From NCBI RefSeq assembly GCF_000299415.1, contig NZ_AMPG01000001.1:124001-188000 (forward strand): DNA of 64,000 nt, given 5' to 3'. This stretch comes from Candidatus Microthrix parvicella Bio17-1. GTDB lineage: Bacteria; Actinomycetota; Acidimicrobiia; Acidimicrobiales; Microtrichaceae. The notes beneath the pieces were generated by a model, which did not search any database, was not told the DNA's origin, and was given only the letters and a program-made list of their open reading frames with translations. The position numbers and the translations under genes were made by a program. Below, piece after piece: positions 22,861 through 31,131 of this stretch (position 1 is its first letter; every line of letters begins with the position of its first letter).

Positions 22861-24250
22861 CAGGACCTACCAACAAGGTAAGGGGGCTGTCGTCGGGTCT
22901 TGAGGATGCCGAAGCCGAAGCCGAAGCCGAAGATGGAATGGGCGGATGGCTTCTCGTCTGGCCGGTGGGCTCAGCGCTTCCCGGGTGCTGCGGCACTCGA
23001 CGGATGGGTGGGCCACTCGTGGTGTCGCCGGTTTGGCTCGCGAGCACCCGCTCGAGACCGGTGAACAAATCGAGCACTTCAGTTGCCTCGAAGACGCGGT
23101 AGCGATGTCGGCCAACGTTGCGCTGTTGCAATATGCCTGCTCTGGCGAGCGCGTTGACTGCGTCGGTCGTGCGCGCTTTGGATCGGCCGATCAGCTTGCT
23201 GGCTGAACCCACGGTGACGATCGGTGCGCCCGGTAGGACGCGCAGCAACAAGTCGGCGCTCGAGTTGGCGCGGACGCGGCCGAGCTTTGAACGCCAGGTC
23301 GCGGTGAGCTCACCGATGTCATCGCTGTATGTTCCGGCGTCTTGGCATGCCCGGCTCGTGGCGGTGGCGAACATGCGCAGCCATTCGACAGCGGTAGCGG
23401 ATCGCTGAGTGCTCTCGGGTTCGCTGAGGTGGCGGTACGTCATCAGTCCGTTGACGTAGTCGTCGGACCAAGTAGCCAACACGAGGCTGATCGGTGGCAC
23501 GAAGGTTGGGGCGAGGCCCCGGCGTCGTAGCACGACGTGGATCAACGCCCGGCCGGTACGACCGTTCCCGTCGACGAAGGGGTGGAGCGTCTCGAACTGG
23601 GCGTGGGCGATGGCGGCCTGGACGAGGGGGGAGTGCTCGTCGCCGTTGACGTAGCCGAGCAGGTCGGCCAACAGATCCGGGAGGTACTCGTGGGGCGGTG
23701 GGACGAACGCCGCGCTGCACGGGTTGAACGAGTTCCCTCCGATCCAGTTCTGCTCCTCCCGAACGACCCCGCCGAGCTCGGGCGACGGTGAGTTGTCCAT
23801 CAGGGTGCGGTGCACGGAGAGCAGGTCGTCGAGCTCGAACGGGTCGGCGCTCGTGGCGAGCTCGACTGCAGATTCCATTGCGGCGATGTTGCCGATCACC
23901 TCGGCCGCGACTCGATCATTCGCTTCGCCTCCGAGCACGATCGCAGCCTCGGCTCGGGCGAGGCGACGAGCCGCAGCCTCAAGGCCTTCGATCTTTGACG
24001 ATCCGACCGACTCGGCGCGCAGCAAGAAGCGGGCCAGGCCCTCGAGGCTCACATGCGTCGTGCCCGCGTCGTTGAGCGCGCGAACCGCAGCTTCGGCGTC
24101 GGCGACGTCGGCGGCGACGTCGGCGGGGATCGACAGGTCCCAGTCGGCAAGTGGGTCGGCGAGGTACGCGTCGTAGTCACAACCGCGTCGATCTCGCCGA
24201 CTCATCCCCTGGAAGTTCGCGTCCCAGCGCTTCCGCAAGTGTGAAGCCAT
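22799..24250 (-). CDS. Fic-domain protein (class II), tail probably altered by IS
   Basis: This 483-residue Fic-family enzyme has the core motif HPFVDGNGRTGRAL at about 219-232, which transfers AMP or a similar group to target hydroxyls. The inhibitory motif SxxxEG (SSKIEG, about 83-88) lies N-terminal, which makes it class II and normally self-inhibited. A winged-helix-like region follows (SASKLIGRSKARTTDAVNALARAGIL, about 350-375). After about residue 405 the tail is low-complexity (an alternating Ser-Ala run encoded by four GAAGCC repeats) and then runs into the IS110 flank. The natural stop was probably lost. AT-rich palindromic sequence lies upstream. Confidence 0.85.
   Translation of the reverse strand: MASHLRKRWDANFQGMSRRDRRGCDYDAYLADPLADWDLSIPADVAADVADAEAAVRALNDAGTTHVSLEGLARFLLRAESVGSSKIEGLEAAARRLARAEAAIVLGGEANDRVAAEVIGNIAAMESAVELATSADPFELDDLLSVHRTLMDNSPSPELGGVVREEQNWIGGNSFNPCSAAFVPPPHEYLPDLLADLLGYVNGDEHSPLVQAAIAHAQFETLHPFVDGNGRTGRALIHVVLRRRGLAPTFVPPISLVLATWSDDYVNGLMTYRHLSEPESTQRSATAVEWLRMFATATSRACQDAGTYSDDIGELTATWRSKLGRVRANSSADLLLRVLPGAPIVTVGSASKLIGRSKARTTDAVNALARAGILQQRNVGRHRYRVFEATEVLDLFTGLERVLASQTGDTTSGPPIRRVPQHPGSAEPTGQTRSHPPIPSSASASASASSRPDDSPLTLLVGPEQDLGLTARHGGQGSCPLSL
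22908..22936. repeat. GAAGCC hexanucleotide tandem repeat
   Basis: Four near-perfect copies of GAAGCC lie in the 3' extension of the Fic gene, where they encode an alternating Ser-Ala run. It is a slippage-prone tract, and changes in copy number would keep the frame. Confidence 0.7.
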
Positions 24251-24257
24251 GACACCT

Positions 24258-24292
24258 CTAAGTATCGGTTACTTGATAACTGTAACTTAGAT
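24258..24292. promoter_or_regulatory. AT-rich palindromic region upstream of fic
   Basis: The stretch is unusually AT-rich for this genome. It contains GTTAC and GTAAC as an inverted repeat with 9 bp between them, and further AAGT/ACTT half-sites. It lies between the Fic start and the divergent DUF4386-like gene, so it is a likely shared operator/promoter. No exact -35/-10 pair is assigned. Confidence 0.4.
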
Positions 24293-24296
24293 CCGA

Positions 24297-25016
24297 TTGG
24301 GCTCAACACGCCAGGGGTCAGCCGCTCCGAGCAGCACCGAACCTGGCCGACTCACCCGCATCGGTGGCGCAGCAGCGCTGCTCGCCGCCGGAACCTTCTT
24401 CTACGGCATCGTCATGTTCGCAACGACGTTCGTCGACTACACCGACCCCGACGCCACTCCGTCCGAGTCCGTCGACTTCCTCATCGGACATTAGGGATCG
24501 CTGCTCGCCTGGTACATCGGCATCTTCATCTTCATCTTCATCGGCGCAGCACTCGTCCCGCTCGGACTCGCCCTGCGCAACCGACTGGCTCACGGCGCGC
24601 CGGTGCTCGCGAACTCCTCGATGGTCTTCGCCGGAATCTGGGCGGCGCTCATGTACGCCTCCGGGATGATCTCCAACGTCGGGATCGAAGCTGTGGCGGA
24701 CCTCGCCGCCTCAGAACCAGACCGGGCCGTCGCCGTCTGGTCGACCCTCGACATCGTCACCAACGGCCTGGGCGGCGGCAACGAACTCGTCGGCGGCATC
24801 TGGATCCTCCTCGTATCGATCGCCGGTCTGATCACCACGAGACTGCCGCGTTGGCTGAACGTCGTCTGCCTCATCACTGCGGTCGTCGGGCTGGTCACGG
24901 TCGTCCCGGATTTCGAAGCGGTCGAGATGGTCTTCAGCCTCGGATCGATCATCTGGTTCCTCGGTGTCGGCATCACCCTCTTGCGAGATCGCACCCCCGT
25001 CAGGACCACACGATGA
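24297..25016 (+). pseudogene. DUF4386-like membrane protein interrupted by amber codon
   Basis: One continuous frame encodes a multi-helix membrane protein of about 240 residues. It is interrupted by a single TAG at 24492-24494, after PSESVDFLIGH and before GSLLAWYIGIFIF. The expected residue is probably Gln (CAG to TAG). Hydrophobic segments lie on both sides (AALLAAGTFFYGIVMF; IGAALVPLGLAL; VGGIWILLVSIAGLI; IIWFLGVGITLL), matching DUF4386-type proteins. TTG/ATG restarts after the stop exist but would lose the first helix. Recent inactivation or a base-call error are both possible. Confidence 0.7.
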
Positions 25017-25200
25017 GCGCCCCGGTCAACCAGGCACCCAGCCGTCCGGCGGACACGCCCCTGGTCAGCAACGCTGCTGCCGGCGCCTGCGGGACCCTGC
25101 TGGCCTTCGCCGGATTGCTGGTTGCACTCGCAGCCGGTGCGCCGCCGCCGTGGCCTCTGTGCTCTCCGCCTTCGTGGCCTACCGAACGCGCGACCAGTGA
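25013..25200 (+). pseudogene. Small membrane protein with frameshift
   Basis: An ATG overlapping the upstream stop (ATGA) opens MSAPVNQAPSRPADTPLVSN and a hydrophobic segment, AGACGTLLAFAGLLVALAAG. The frame then becomes Pro-rich and non-native, while the adjacent frame continues a plausible helix (AAVASVLSAFVAYRTRDQ) to a TGA at 25200. A single indel near 25140 would join them. The pair with the preceding gene suggests a former two-gene membrane unit. Confidence 0.4.
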
Positions 25201-25530
25201 CCAACCGCACCCCAGCCGTTCGAGAGAAGATCGCCATGGAGTCACTCGTCGCCAACACCTGGTACGCACCGCAGCCGACGGCGACAGGGACAACCTCCCG
25301 TCCGGCGCCGGTCTGACCACGCTGCCGGCCATCGACGCCCACAGCTACATCTCGGTCTGGCACGGCGACGCATCGCCAACGGTCGAACCCGACTGGTTCG
25401 ACGACGAGGAGTCGAGCGCGATTGTCGGCACCGACCAGATCTGGGCGCGCAGGCCCCAGCCGAAGGCCGCAGCGTTCGCAAAACCTCGAACGGAGCCTGG
25501 CAGACGCTGTGGATTGGCGCTGCCATAGGG
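25201..25530. other. Stretch without recognisable gene
   Basis: Short open frames exist on both strands, but none has a recognisable family signature, Shine-Dalgarno or consistent codon use. The sequence lies between the frameshifted small membrane gene and initiator-tRNA fragment copy C, in a region of several broken genes, and is probably degraded coding DNA. Confidence 0.5.
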
Positions 25531-25532
25531 GA

Positions 25533-25586
25533 TCGTCGGGCTCATAACCCGAAGGTCGCACGTTTGAAAACCGGTCCCCGCTACCA
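25533..25586 (+). other. Initiator-tRNA 3'-half fragment with CCA, copy C
   Basis: CGTCGGGCTCATAACCCG begins a segment that follows initiator tRNA through anticodon arm, variable loop, damaged T arm and acceptor (GGTCCCCGCTACCA, ending in CCA at 25584-25586). The 24 bases at 25534-25557 differ from copies A and B at one position (A instead of C in the anticodon loop). The T arm (CGTTTGAAAACCGG) is degenerate and no 5' half is present. This is consistent with the far boundary of an integrated island. Confidence 0.65.
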
Positions 25587-25688
25587 TCGGAAGAGCCCGG
25601 AATCCCGACGAATCTCGAGCTTTCGGGATCTCTGGTGGAATCCGACTCCGGCCAGTTTGAACCAAAACAACCAGGCGTAATCGACATG

Positions 25689-25895
25689 TCATTGGGTCTG
25701 GCCGCTACCGGAGTCTGGGCGTCGGGGCTGGTGGTAGACGGCGACTACAACGACCACCTCATCGATGGTTCGAAAACGGATGGCATATGGGAAGCCGGAC
25801 GTGATGACTCGCCGCTCAACCAGTTCTTTGTCGGGATCCTCGGTCGTCGGCATGCCTGAATCCGGCCATTCGGCCACCCTGTCCAGCGCGGCTTG
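25689..25895 (-). pseudogene. RelE/ParE-family toxin, 3' remnant
   Basis: The last 68 codons of a RelE/ParE-type toxin are recognisable: QAALDRVAEWPDSGMP, then RRVITSGFPYAIRFRTID and VVVVVAVYHQPRRPDSG, the usual C-terminal strands of the fold. The N-terminal helices are missing and the frame runs upstream into SDR-derived sequence, so the gene is truncated. No antitoxin is visible beside it. Confidence 0.6.
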
Positions 25896-25909
25896 GCCCT
25901 CCTGGTTCG

Positions 25910-26040
25910 GTCCAGTTCCTGGTGTCCGCCGCCGGGCACGGTGATGATCTGCCCACTGATCCAGGCCGCAGCCGGGGAACACAGGAAGAGCGCTGCGTTG
26001 GCGACTCGCCCGTCCAGCACTCCGACCTCGCCTGGCGAAA
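25910..26040 (-). pseudogene. Short-chain dehydrogenase, 3' remnant
   Basis: About 43 codons of a SDR C-terminus survive: GRVANAALFLCSPAAAWISGQIITVPGGG is the familiar stretch before the last beta strand, including SGQ. The rest of the gene is absent. The fragment lies between the tRNA-Val gene and the RelE remnant and is likely a recombination leftover. Confidence 0.6.
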
Positions 26041-26054
26041 TCCACAACGTGTAG

Positions 26055-26128
26055 TGGGCCCAAGAGGACTCGAACCTCTGACCTCTGCCGTGTGAAGGCA
26101 GCGCTCTAACCAGCTGAGCTATGGGCCC
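26055..26128 (-). tRNA. tRNA-Val (anticodon CAC)
   Basis: A complete cloverleaf reads on the minus strand: acceptor GGGCCCA/TGGGCCC, D arm with AGCTCAGCTGGTTAGAGC, anticodon stem CTGCC/GGCAG enclosing TTCACAC (anticodon CAC), and T arm AGAGGTTCGAGTCCTCT. The discriminator is A and no CCA is encoded. Broken genes pile up directly downstream of its 3' end, as at tRNA integration sites. Confidence 0.97.
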
Positions 26129-26197
26129 CGAAGCGGCAAACCATACCCGGGCTCGGGTCACCACGCCAAGGTCGGAACCACCGTGGCCACAGGGCGA

Positions 26198-26845
26198 TTA
26201 CGACTCGACGCAGTACTCGACAGCCAGCCTGACCAGCCCCGACCCGTCGGGGCACCGATGGGCACTGTCGGCGAGGCCGACGATGCGCCCTTCGTTGGGC
26301 TTGGCGCAATCGACCAGCGTGTTCCCCAGCACGCAGCCGGGGGTGGCCGACGACGGGTCCTTGACGCCACCGCCGGCAAACGCACTGAACACGACGATCC
26401 CCAGGAGAAGCACCGCCACCATCGCCGGAACCAGGCGCGAGAACAACAGTCCGTGCACGCCGTCGCCGGCCACGTCCACCATGTCGTCGCCGTGATCGTC
26501 CGGCACCTCGACCACCGTGCGGCGCGGACGTTCGGCACGACCGGTGGCCGATCGGCTTGGTCGCTTCGGCGTCTCAGCCCCGAAGCGACCATGGTCGTAG
26601 GCTCGCCGACGAGCGGGCTCACCCAACACCCGGAAGGCCTCGTTGACCTCACGCATCCGCCGCTCGGCCACCCGTCGTTCGGCGTGGGACAGGCCTCCGG
26701 CCGCCGCGGGCGACTGCTGCCTGTCGGGATGGAGGCGCCACGCCAGCTCCCGATACGCAACGCGAATGGTGTCGCCGCCCGCTTGACGATCGACCCCAAG
26801 GACCCGGTACCAATCGCGCTCCCCCACGCTGTGATTGGTCGCCAT
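26198..26845 (-). CDS. J-domain membrane protein
   Basis: This 215-residue protein has an N-terminal J domain at about 10-82 (DWYRVLGVDRQAGGDTIRVAYRELAWRLHPDRQ, with the HPD motif that stimulates Hsp70 ATPase). There is no Gly/Phe region and no zinc domain. A single transmembrane helix follows at about 138-158 (LVPAMVAVLLLGIVVFSAF). The C-terminal part contains two CVxG/DCAKP-like cysteine segments and probably lies outside. It may recruit DnaK to the membrane. Its partner is unknown and no dnaK is nearby. Confidence 0.8.
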   Translation of the reverse strand: MATNHSVGERDWYRVLGVDRQAGGDTIRVAYRELAWRLHPDRQQSPAAAGGLSHAERRVAERRMREVNEAFRVLGEPARRRAYDHGRFGAETPKRPSRSATGRAERPRRTVVEVPDDHGDDMVDVAGDGVHGLLFSRLVPAMVAVLLLGIVVFSAFAGGGVKDPSSATPGCVLGNTLVDCAKPNEGRIVGLADSAHRCPDGSGLVRLAVEYCVES

Positions 26846-27075
26846 TGCCCCAGGATACGCCGAGGGAAGAGGTCGGTTTGGTTCGGTCTTTTGCTGCGGG
26901 CGTGATGCCGCACAGCGAGAACGCCGTTGCCTTCACAAACTGGCAGTTGTGACAGATGACCGAATTGGATCGGGGCTCCCCCGGTCACGGCTGGACGGAG
27001 GTGCCGTATCATCTGTATGACACCGTAAGGTTCTGAGATGTGCTTCTTGGGTTGAGCGGTGCTCCGTTGACGCCC

Positions 27076-28464
27076 ATGAACCCTCCTTCTCCCATCACCG
27101 CCACTCCGACCGCCCGTCACGAGCTGAGCGGAGACGACCTGCCCACCGAGGTGAAGGACCCGACGGCGCTTGCCGAGCCGACACTACGCCTGCGACGCCG
27201 ACGTCGAAGCTCCGGTGACCGCAGTGGGCGGCGCCACGGGACCGTCGGCGCGGCGCTGAGCCACCAGGCGTTCCGGCGCGTTGCCGCCGGGGCCTTCGCA
27301 TCCAACATCGGCACCTGGATGCAGAACGTCACGCTGATTGCGCTGGCCAACCAGCTGACGCACTCCGGCGCCTTCGTCGGGTTGGTGTCCTTCGCCCAGC
27401 TGGGGCCGATGCTGCTCGCCTCCCCGGTCGGCGGGGTGCTGGCCGATCGCTTCGACCGCCGCCACATCATCATGGCCGGGTCCGCCGTGCAGGGCAGCCT
27501 GTCGGTGGTGCTGGCCATCGTCGCCTGGAACGGCAACCCGCCGCCCTGGGCGCTGGTGCTGATCGTGCTGGGCATCGGCATGGCCAACGCCCTGATCGCC
27601 CCGTCCAACGGCGCACTCCTCCCCCACCTGGTGGACCGCCGGGACCTGTCCGGTGCGGTCGCGGTCAACTCGGCTGCGATGAACGGATCGCGGGTGCTCG
27701 GCCCGCTGCTGGCCGCCCTTGTCTCCTCGCTGGGCACCGGCTGGATCTTCATGATCAACGCCGGCACTTACGTGTTCGTCATCGCCGCAGTCGGGGCCGC
27801 CAAGGTGGCGTTTGCGCCTCCGACCGATGGGGCGGTCGGGCCGTGGGCCCGCTTCCGCCAGGGGCTGGACACCGCCCGAGAGGATCCGGTGCTCCGGCGG
27901 GTGCTGGGCATCGTCAGCCTGTTCTCGCTGTGCTCGCTGGTGTTCATCTACCAGCTGCCCGGCCTGGCCGAGAACCAGCTGGGCATCACCGGCAGCGCCT
28001 TCTACCGGCTGTTTGCCGCCTTCGGGTTGGGAGCGGCCGGCGGCGCCATCCTGCTGGGCACTGTGCTGGGCGGACGGCCGCTGCACCGGGTGCCGCTCTT
28101 CGCCCTGCCCGCCTTCGCGGTCACGCTCGCAGCGTTTGCATTCACCCACGACCCGGTGGCCGCCCACTTCATTATCTTTGCGCTCGGCTTCTTCTACTTC
28201 ACCCTGGTGACGGCGCTGTCGACCACGCTTCAGGAGGAGGTCGACGACGAGCACCGCGGCCGGGTGATGGGCCTGTGGATGATCGCCTGGGCCGGGCTGG
28301 TGCCGGTGGGCAGCCTGCTGGCCGGCCCGGTGATCGACAAGGTGGGTGGCACGCCGGTGCTGCTGTTTGGGGCGGTGGTCGCCCTCGCACTCACGAAGGT
28401 GGGCAACCTCGACCGCAACCAGCTTCCCGAGCGCCGACCGCTTACCCGCCCACTACCCAACTGA
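27076..28464 (+). CDS. MFS transporter (EntS/MFS_3 type)
   Basis: This 462-residue major facilitator has about 12 hydrophobic helices after a long charged N-terminal tail (about residues 1-70). AFRRVAAGAFASNIGTWMQNVTL at helix 1 and GGVLADRFDRRHIIMAGS in the loop between helices 2 and 3 are typical of the EntS/DUF894 exporter group. The ATG at 27076 is preferred over a GTG at 27040. Its 3' end overlaps murF tail-to-tail by 23 bp, so there is no room for a conventional bidirectional terminator. The substrate is unknown. Confidence 0.85.
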   Translation: MNPPSPITATPTARHELSGDDLPTEVKDPTALAEPTLRLRRRRRSSGDRSGRRHGTVGAALSHQAFRRVAAGAFASNIGTWMQNVTLIALANQLTHSGAFVGLVSFAQLGPMLLASPVGGVLADRFDRRHIIMAGSAVQGSLSVVLAIVAWNGNPPPWALVLIVLGIGMANALIAPSNGALLPHLVDRRDLSGAVAVNSAAMNGSRVLGPLLAALVSSLGTGWIFMINAGTYVFVIAAVGAAKVAFAPPTDGAVGPWARFRQGLDTAREDPVLRRVLGIVSLFSLCSLVFIYQLPGLAENQLGITGSAFYRLFAAFGLGAAGGAILLGTVLGGRPLHRVPLFALPAFAVTLAAFAFTHDPVAAHFIIFALGFFYFTLVTALSTTLQEEVDDEHRGRVMGLWMIAWAGLVPVGSLLAGPVIDKVGGTPVLLFGAVVALALTKVGNLDRNQLPERRPLTRPLPN

Positions 28465-29761
28465 CGAGCTGCTCGAGTCCCGCCACCCGGCTGCCCTTGA
28501 CCAGCGCCGCCTCCCCTTCCCCGAGCGAGCTCAACACCGCCGCCGCATCGGCCGGTGGGACCTCGGCGATCCCGTAGGCGTCGGTGCCGACGGCAACCAC
28601 CTCGATGCCGAGGCTGCGGGCCTGGGACACCATCTCGTGATGCAGCGCCTCGGCGTCCGCTCCCAGCTCGGCCATCTCGCCGAGCACCGCCACCCGGCGG
28701 CGGGCGGGCAGCGCCCCCAGCGCGGTCAGCGCTGCGCTCATCGACGTGGGGTTGGCGTTGTAGGCGTCGTTGATCAGCGTGGCCCCACCGGGGGTGGTGA
28801 CCACCTCCATGCGCCACGGGCTGATCGTCGCTGCGCCCAGCGCCTCGGCAACCGACTCGACCGAGATGCCGGCGTCGAGGGCGACCGCAGCCGCCGCCAA
28901 CGCGTTGGTGACGTGATGCTCGCCGGCGATCGCCAGGTGCACCGAGGCCGACCCCCACGGGCTGGTCAAGAGGAAGGAGGCCCGCAGGTCGTCGCCCAGG
29001 GCGATGTCGCCGGCCCGCACGTCGCCTGCCGCGCGCCCGAAGGTGAGCACCGGCGCCGCGCTGCGAGCGGCCATGGCGGCGACGAACGGATCGTCGGCGT
29101 TGAGAACCGCCGTGCCGTCGGCCGGCAGCGCCTCGATCAGCTCGCCCTTGGCCACTGCAACACCGGCCAGGTCGCCAAAGAGTTCCAGGTGCGCACCGGC
29201 GACCACGGTGACCACGCCCACCCGCGGGTGGGCCAGCTCGCACAGCGCAGCGATGTGGCCCGGGCCCCTGGCGCCCATCTCGACGACCAGCGCCTCGACG
29301 TCGTCCGGCGCATTGCACAGGGTGAGCGGCACGCCGATCTCGTTGTTGAAGGACCGTTCGCTCGCCGAGGTGACCAGCTTGGTGGCCAGCACCCCCGCCA
29401 TCAGGTCCTTCACGGTGGTCTTTCCGACCGAGCCGGTGACACCGATGACGCTCCCTGACATGCGGGCCCGGGCGAAACCTGCCAGATCGTTCAGCGCCGC
29501 CCCGGTGTGGGCCACGAGCAGCAGGCGGGCAGCGAGGTCGAGCCCCAGGTTGTCGGCGCTGCGCTCCGACAGCGCCGCCGTCGCCCCGGCGGCCAGCGCT
29601 GCGCCGATGAAGTCATGACCGTCGCGCTCGGCGACCAGCGGAACGAACAGGTCCCCGGGCCGGGCCAGGCGGGAATCGGTGATGACCCGCTCGATGGTCG
29701 CATCGGAGCCGACGAGGGTGGCGCGGAGCGGCTCGGTGAGCGCAGCGAGGGGTACCTGCAT
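28442..29761 (-). CDS. murF: UDP-N-acetylmuramoyl-tripeptide--D-Ala-D-Ala ligase
   Basis: MurF adds D-Ala-D-Ala to UDP-MurNAc-tripeptide in the cytoplasm. The 439-residue protein shows the ATP loop GVTGSVGKTTVKDL (about 105-118), EMGARGPGHIAALC, and the ligase C-terminal segment NDAYNANPTSMSAAL, with VLGEMAELG after it. The ATG at 29761 gives the usual N-terminus. It is divergent from ddl (140-bp gap), so two consecutive steps of the pathway share one intergenic region. It stands apart from any mra/dcw cluster. Confidence 0.95.
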   Translation of the reverse strand: MQVPLAALTEPLRATLVGSDATIERVITDSRLARPGDLFVPLVAERDGHDFIGAALAAGATAALSERSADNLGLDLAARLLLVAHTGAALNDLAGFARARMSGSVIGVTGSVGKTTVKDLMAGVLATKLVTSASERSFNNEIGVPLTLCNAPDDVEALVVEMGARGPGHIAALCELAHPRVGVVTVVAGAHLELFGDLAGVAVAKGELIEALPADGTAVLNADDPFVAAMAARSAAPVLTFGRAAGDVRAGDIALGDDLRASFLLTSPWGSASVHLAIAGEHHVTNALAAAAVALDAGISVESVAEALGAATISPWRMEVVTTPGGATLINDAYNANPTSMSAALTALGALPARRRVAVLGEMAELGADAEALHHEMVSQARSLGIEVVAVGTDAYGIAEVPPADAAAVLSSLGEGEAALVKGSRVAGLEQLVSWVVGG

Positions 29762-29903
29762 GCGGCAAGTCTCCCACGACCGACCCACCCAGCCTCACTC
29801 CGGCCCGTGAGGGGAACGCGTAAAGTCGTGCATCGGTGAGCGGTGCGCAGGCAGCATCGCAAACCTCCCCTCGACCGATTGACCGACCAGCGCGGAGCGT
29901 GAC

Positions 29904-31088
29904 ATGGCCGAACCAGTGGCACTTGAGAGTTCGGCCTCCGCCGGCGAGCCGAACCCGGTGGGCGGTGCCAACCGGCAGACGCCCCGCACCGGTCGCGTCG
30001 ACCTCCCAGAACGGGTGCGCCTGGTGGTGCTCTTCGGCGGCCAGTCCGCCGAGCACGACGTGTCGCGGGTGACCGCCCGCAACGTGCTGGCTGCCCTCGA
30101 CCCCGATCGTTACGACGTTCATCTGATCGGCATCGCCCGCAACGGGCGCTGGCTGCAGCTGCAGGGCCTCCCGGCACTCGACGGCGCCGAGGCCACGGCC
30201 CTGACCGTCTCGGGCAACCACGTCGACCCGATCGGCCACCTGCGCCACACCAGCACCCGTCGTCATGATGACGATCTGAACGGCGACGACCTGGCGACGG
30301 TGGTGCTGCCGCTGCTGCACGGGCCCAACGGCGAGGACGGCACCCTGCAGGGGCTGCTCGAGATGAGCGGCCTCCCCTACGTCGGCAGCGGCGTGTTGGG
30401 GTCGGCCGTGTCGATGGACAAGGCGGTGGCCAAGGAGCTGTGCGGTCATGCCGGTATCCCTCAGGCCGGCTGGGTGGCGCTGCACGAGCGTGAGGTCGAC
30501 GTCGAGGCGCTCGCCTCGGCGATCGAGCGGCTGGGCCTGCCGATCTTTGTCAAGCCGGCCAACTTGGGCAGCTCGGTGGGTATCTCCAAGGTGGCGACCG
30601 CCGACGAGCTGGCTTCGGCGGTCGCCACCGCACTCGACCACGACGAGTACATCGTGCTCGAGGAGGCCGTGACCGGCCGGGAGATCGAGCTTGGCGTGCT
30701 CGGCAACGAGGCCCCCCGGGTCTCGCTGCCCGGCGAGATCGTCACCGGCGCCGAGTTCTACGACTACGAGGACAAGTACGTGACCGGCTCGGCCGAGCTG
30801 GTCATTCCGGCGGAGCTGCCCCCCGAGGCGATCGAGGAGGCCCAGCGCTTGGCGCTCGTCGCCTACCGGGCGTTGCGCGGCGCCGACCTGGGCCGGGTGG
30901 ACTTCTTCTACGAGTCGCCCGGTCGGGGCCTGTTGCTCAACGAGATGAACACGATGCCGGGTTTCACTCCGGCATCGATGTATCCACGGTTGTGGCAGGC
31001 CAGCGGCCTGCCCTATACCGAGCTGATCGACGAGCTGGTGCGCCTGGCGCTGGAGCGCCACGCACACCGCGGGTCCCGCCGACGGTAG
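29904..31088 (+). CDS. ddl: D-alanine--D-alanine ligase
   Basis: This ATP-grasp ligase joins two D-alanines for peptidoglycan and supplies MurF next door. The 394-residue protein contains VVLFGGQSAEHDVS (about 41-54), LLHGPNGEDGTLQGLLEM, the central FVKPANLGSSVGISK and the metal-binding end LLLNEMNTMPGFTPASMYPRLW. About 35 low-complexity residues precede the first strand, so the real start may be downstream. The divergent arrangement with murF suggests coordinated control. Confidence 0.95.
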   Translation: MAEPVALESSASAGEPNPVGGANRQTPRTGRVDLPERVRLVVLFGGQSAEHDVSRVTARNVLAALDPDRYDVHLIGIARNGRWLQLQGLPALDGAEATALTVSGNHVDPIGHLRHTSTRRHDDDLNGDDLATVVLPLLHGPNGEDGTLQGLLEMSGLPYVGSGVLGSAVSMDKAVAKELCGHAGIPQAGWVALHEREVDVEALASAIERLGLPIFVKPANLGSSVGISKVATADELASAVATALDHDEYIVLEEAVTGREIELGVLGNEAPRVSLPGEIVTGAEFYDYEDKYVTGSAELVIPAELPPEAIEEAQRLALVAYRALRGADLGRVDFFYESPGRGLLLNEMNTMPGFTPASMYPRLWQASGLPYTELIDELVRLALERHAHRGSRRR

Positions 31089-31131
31089 CCAGGCTCGCTC
31101 CCCATCGTGATTGCGTTTTTGGTCGGGCCGC

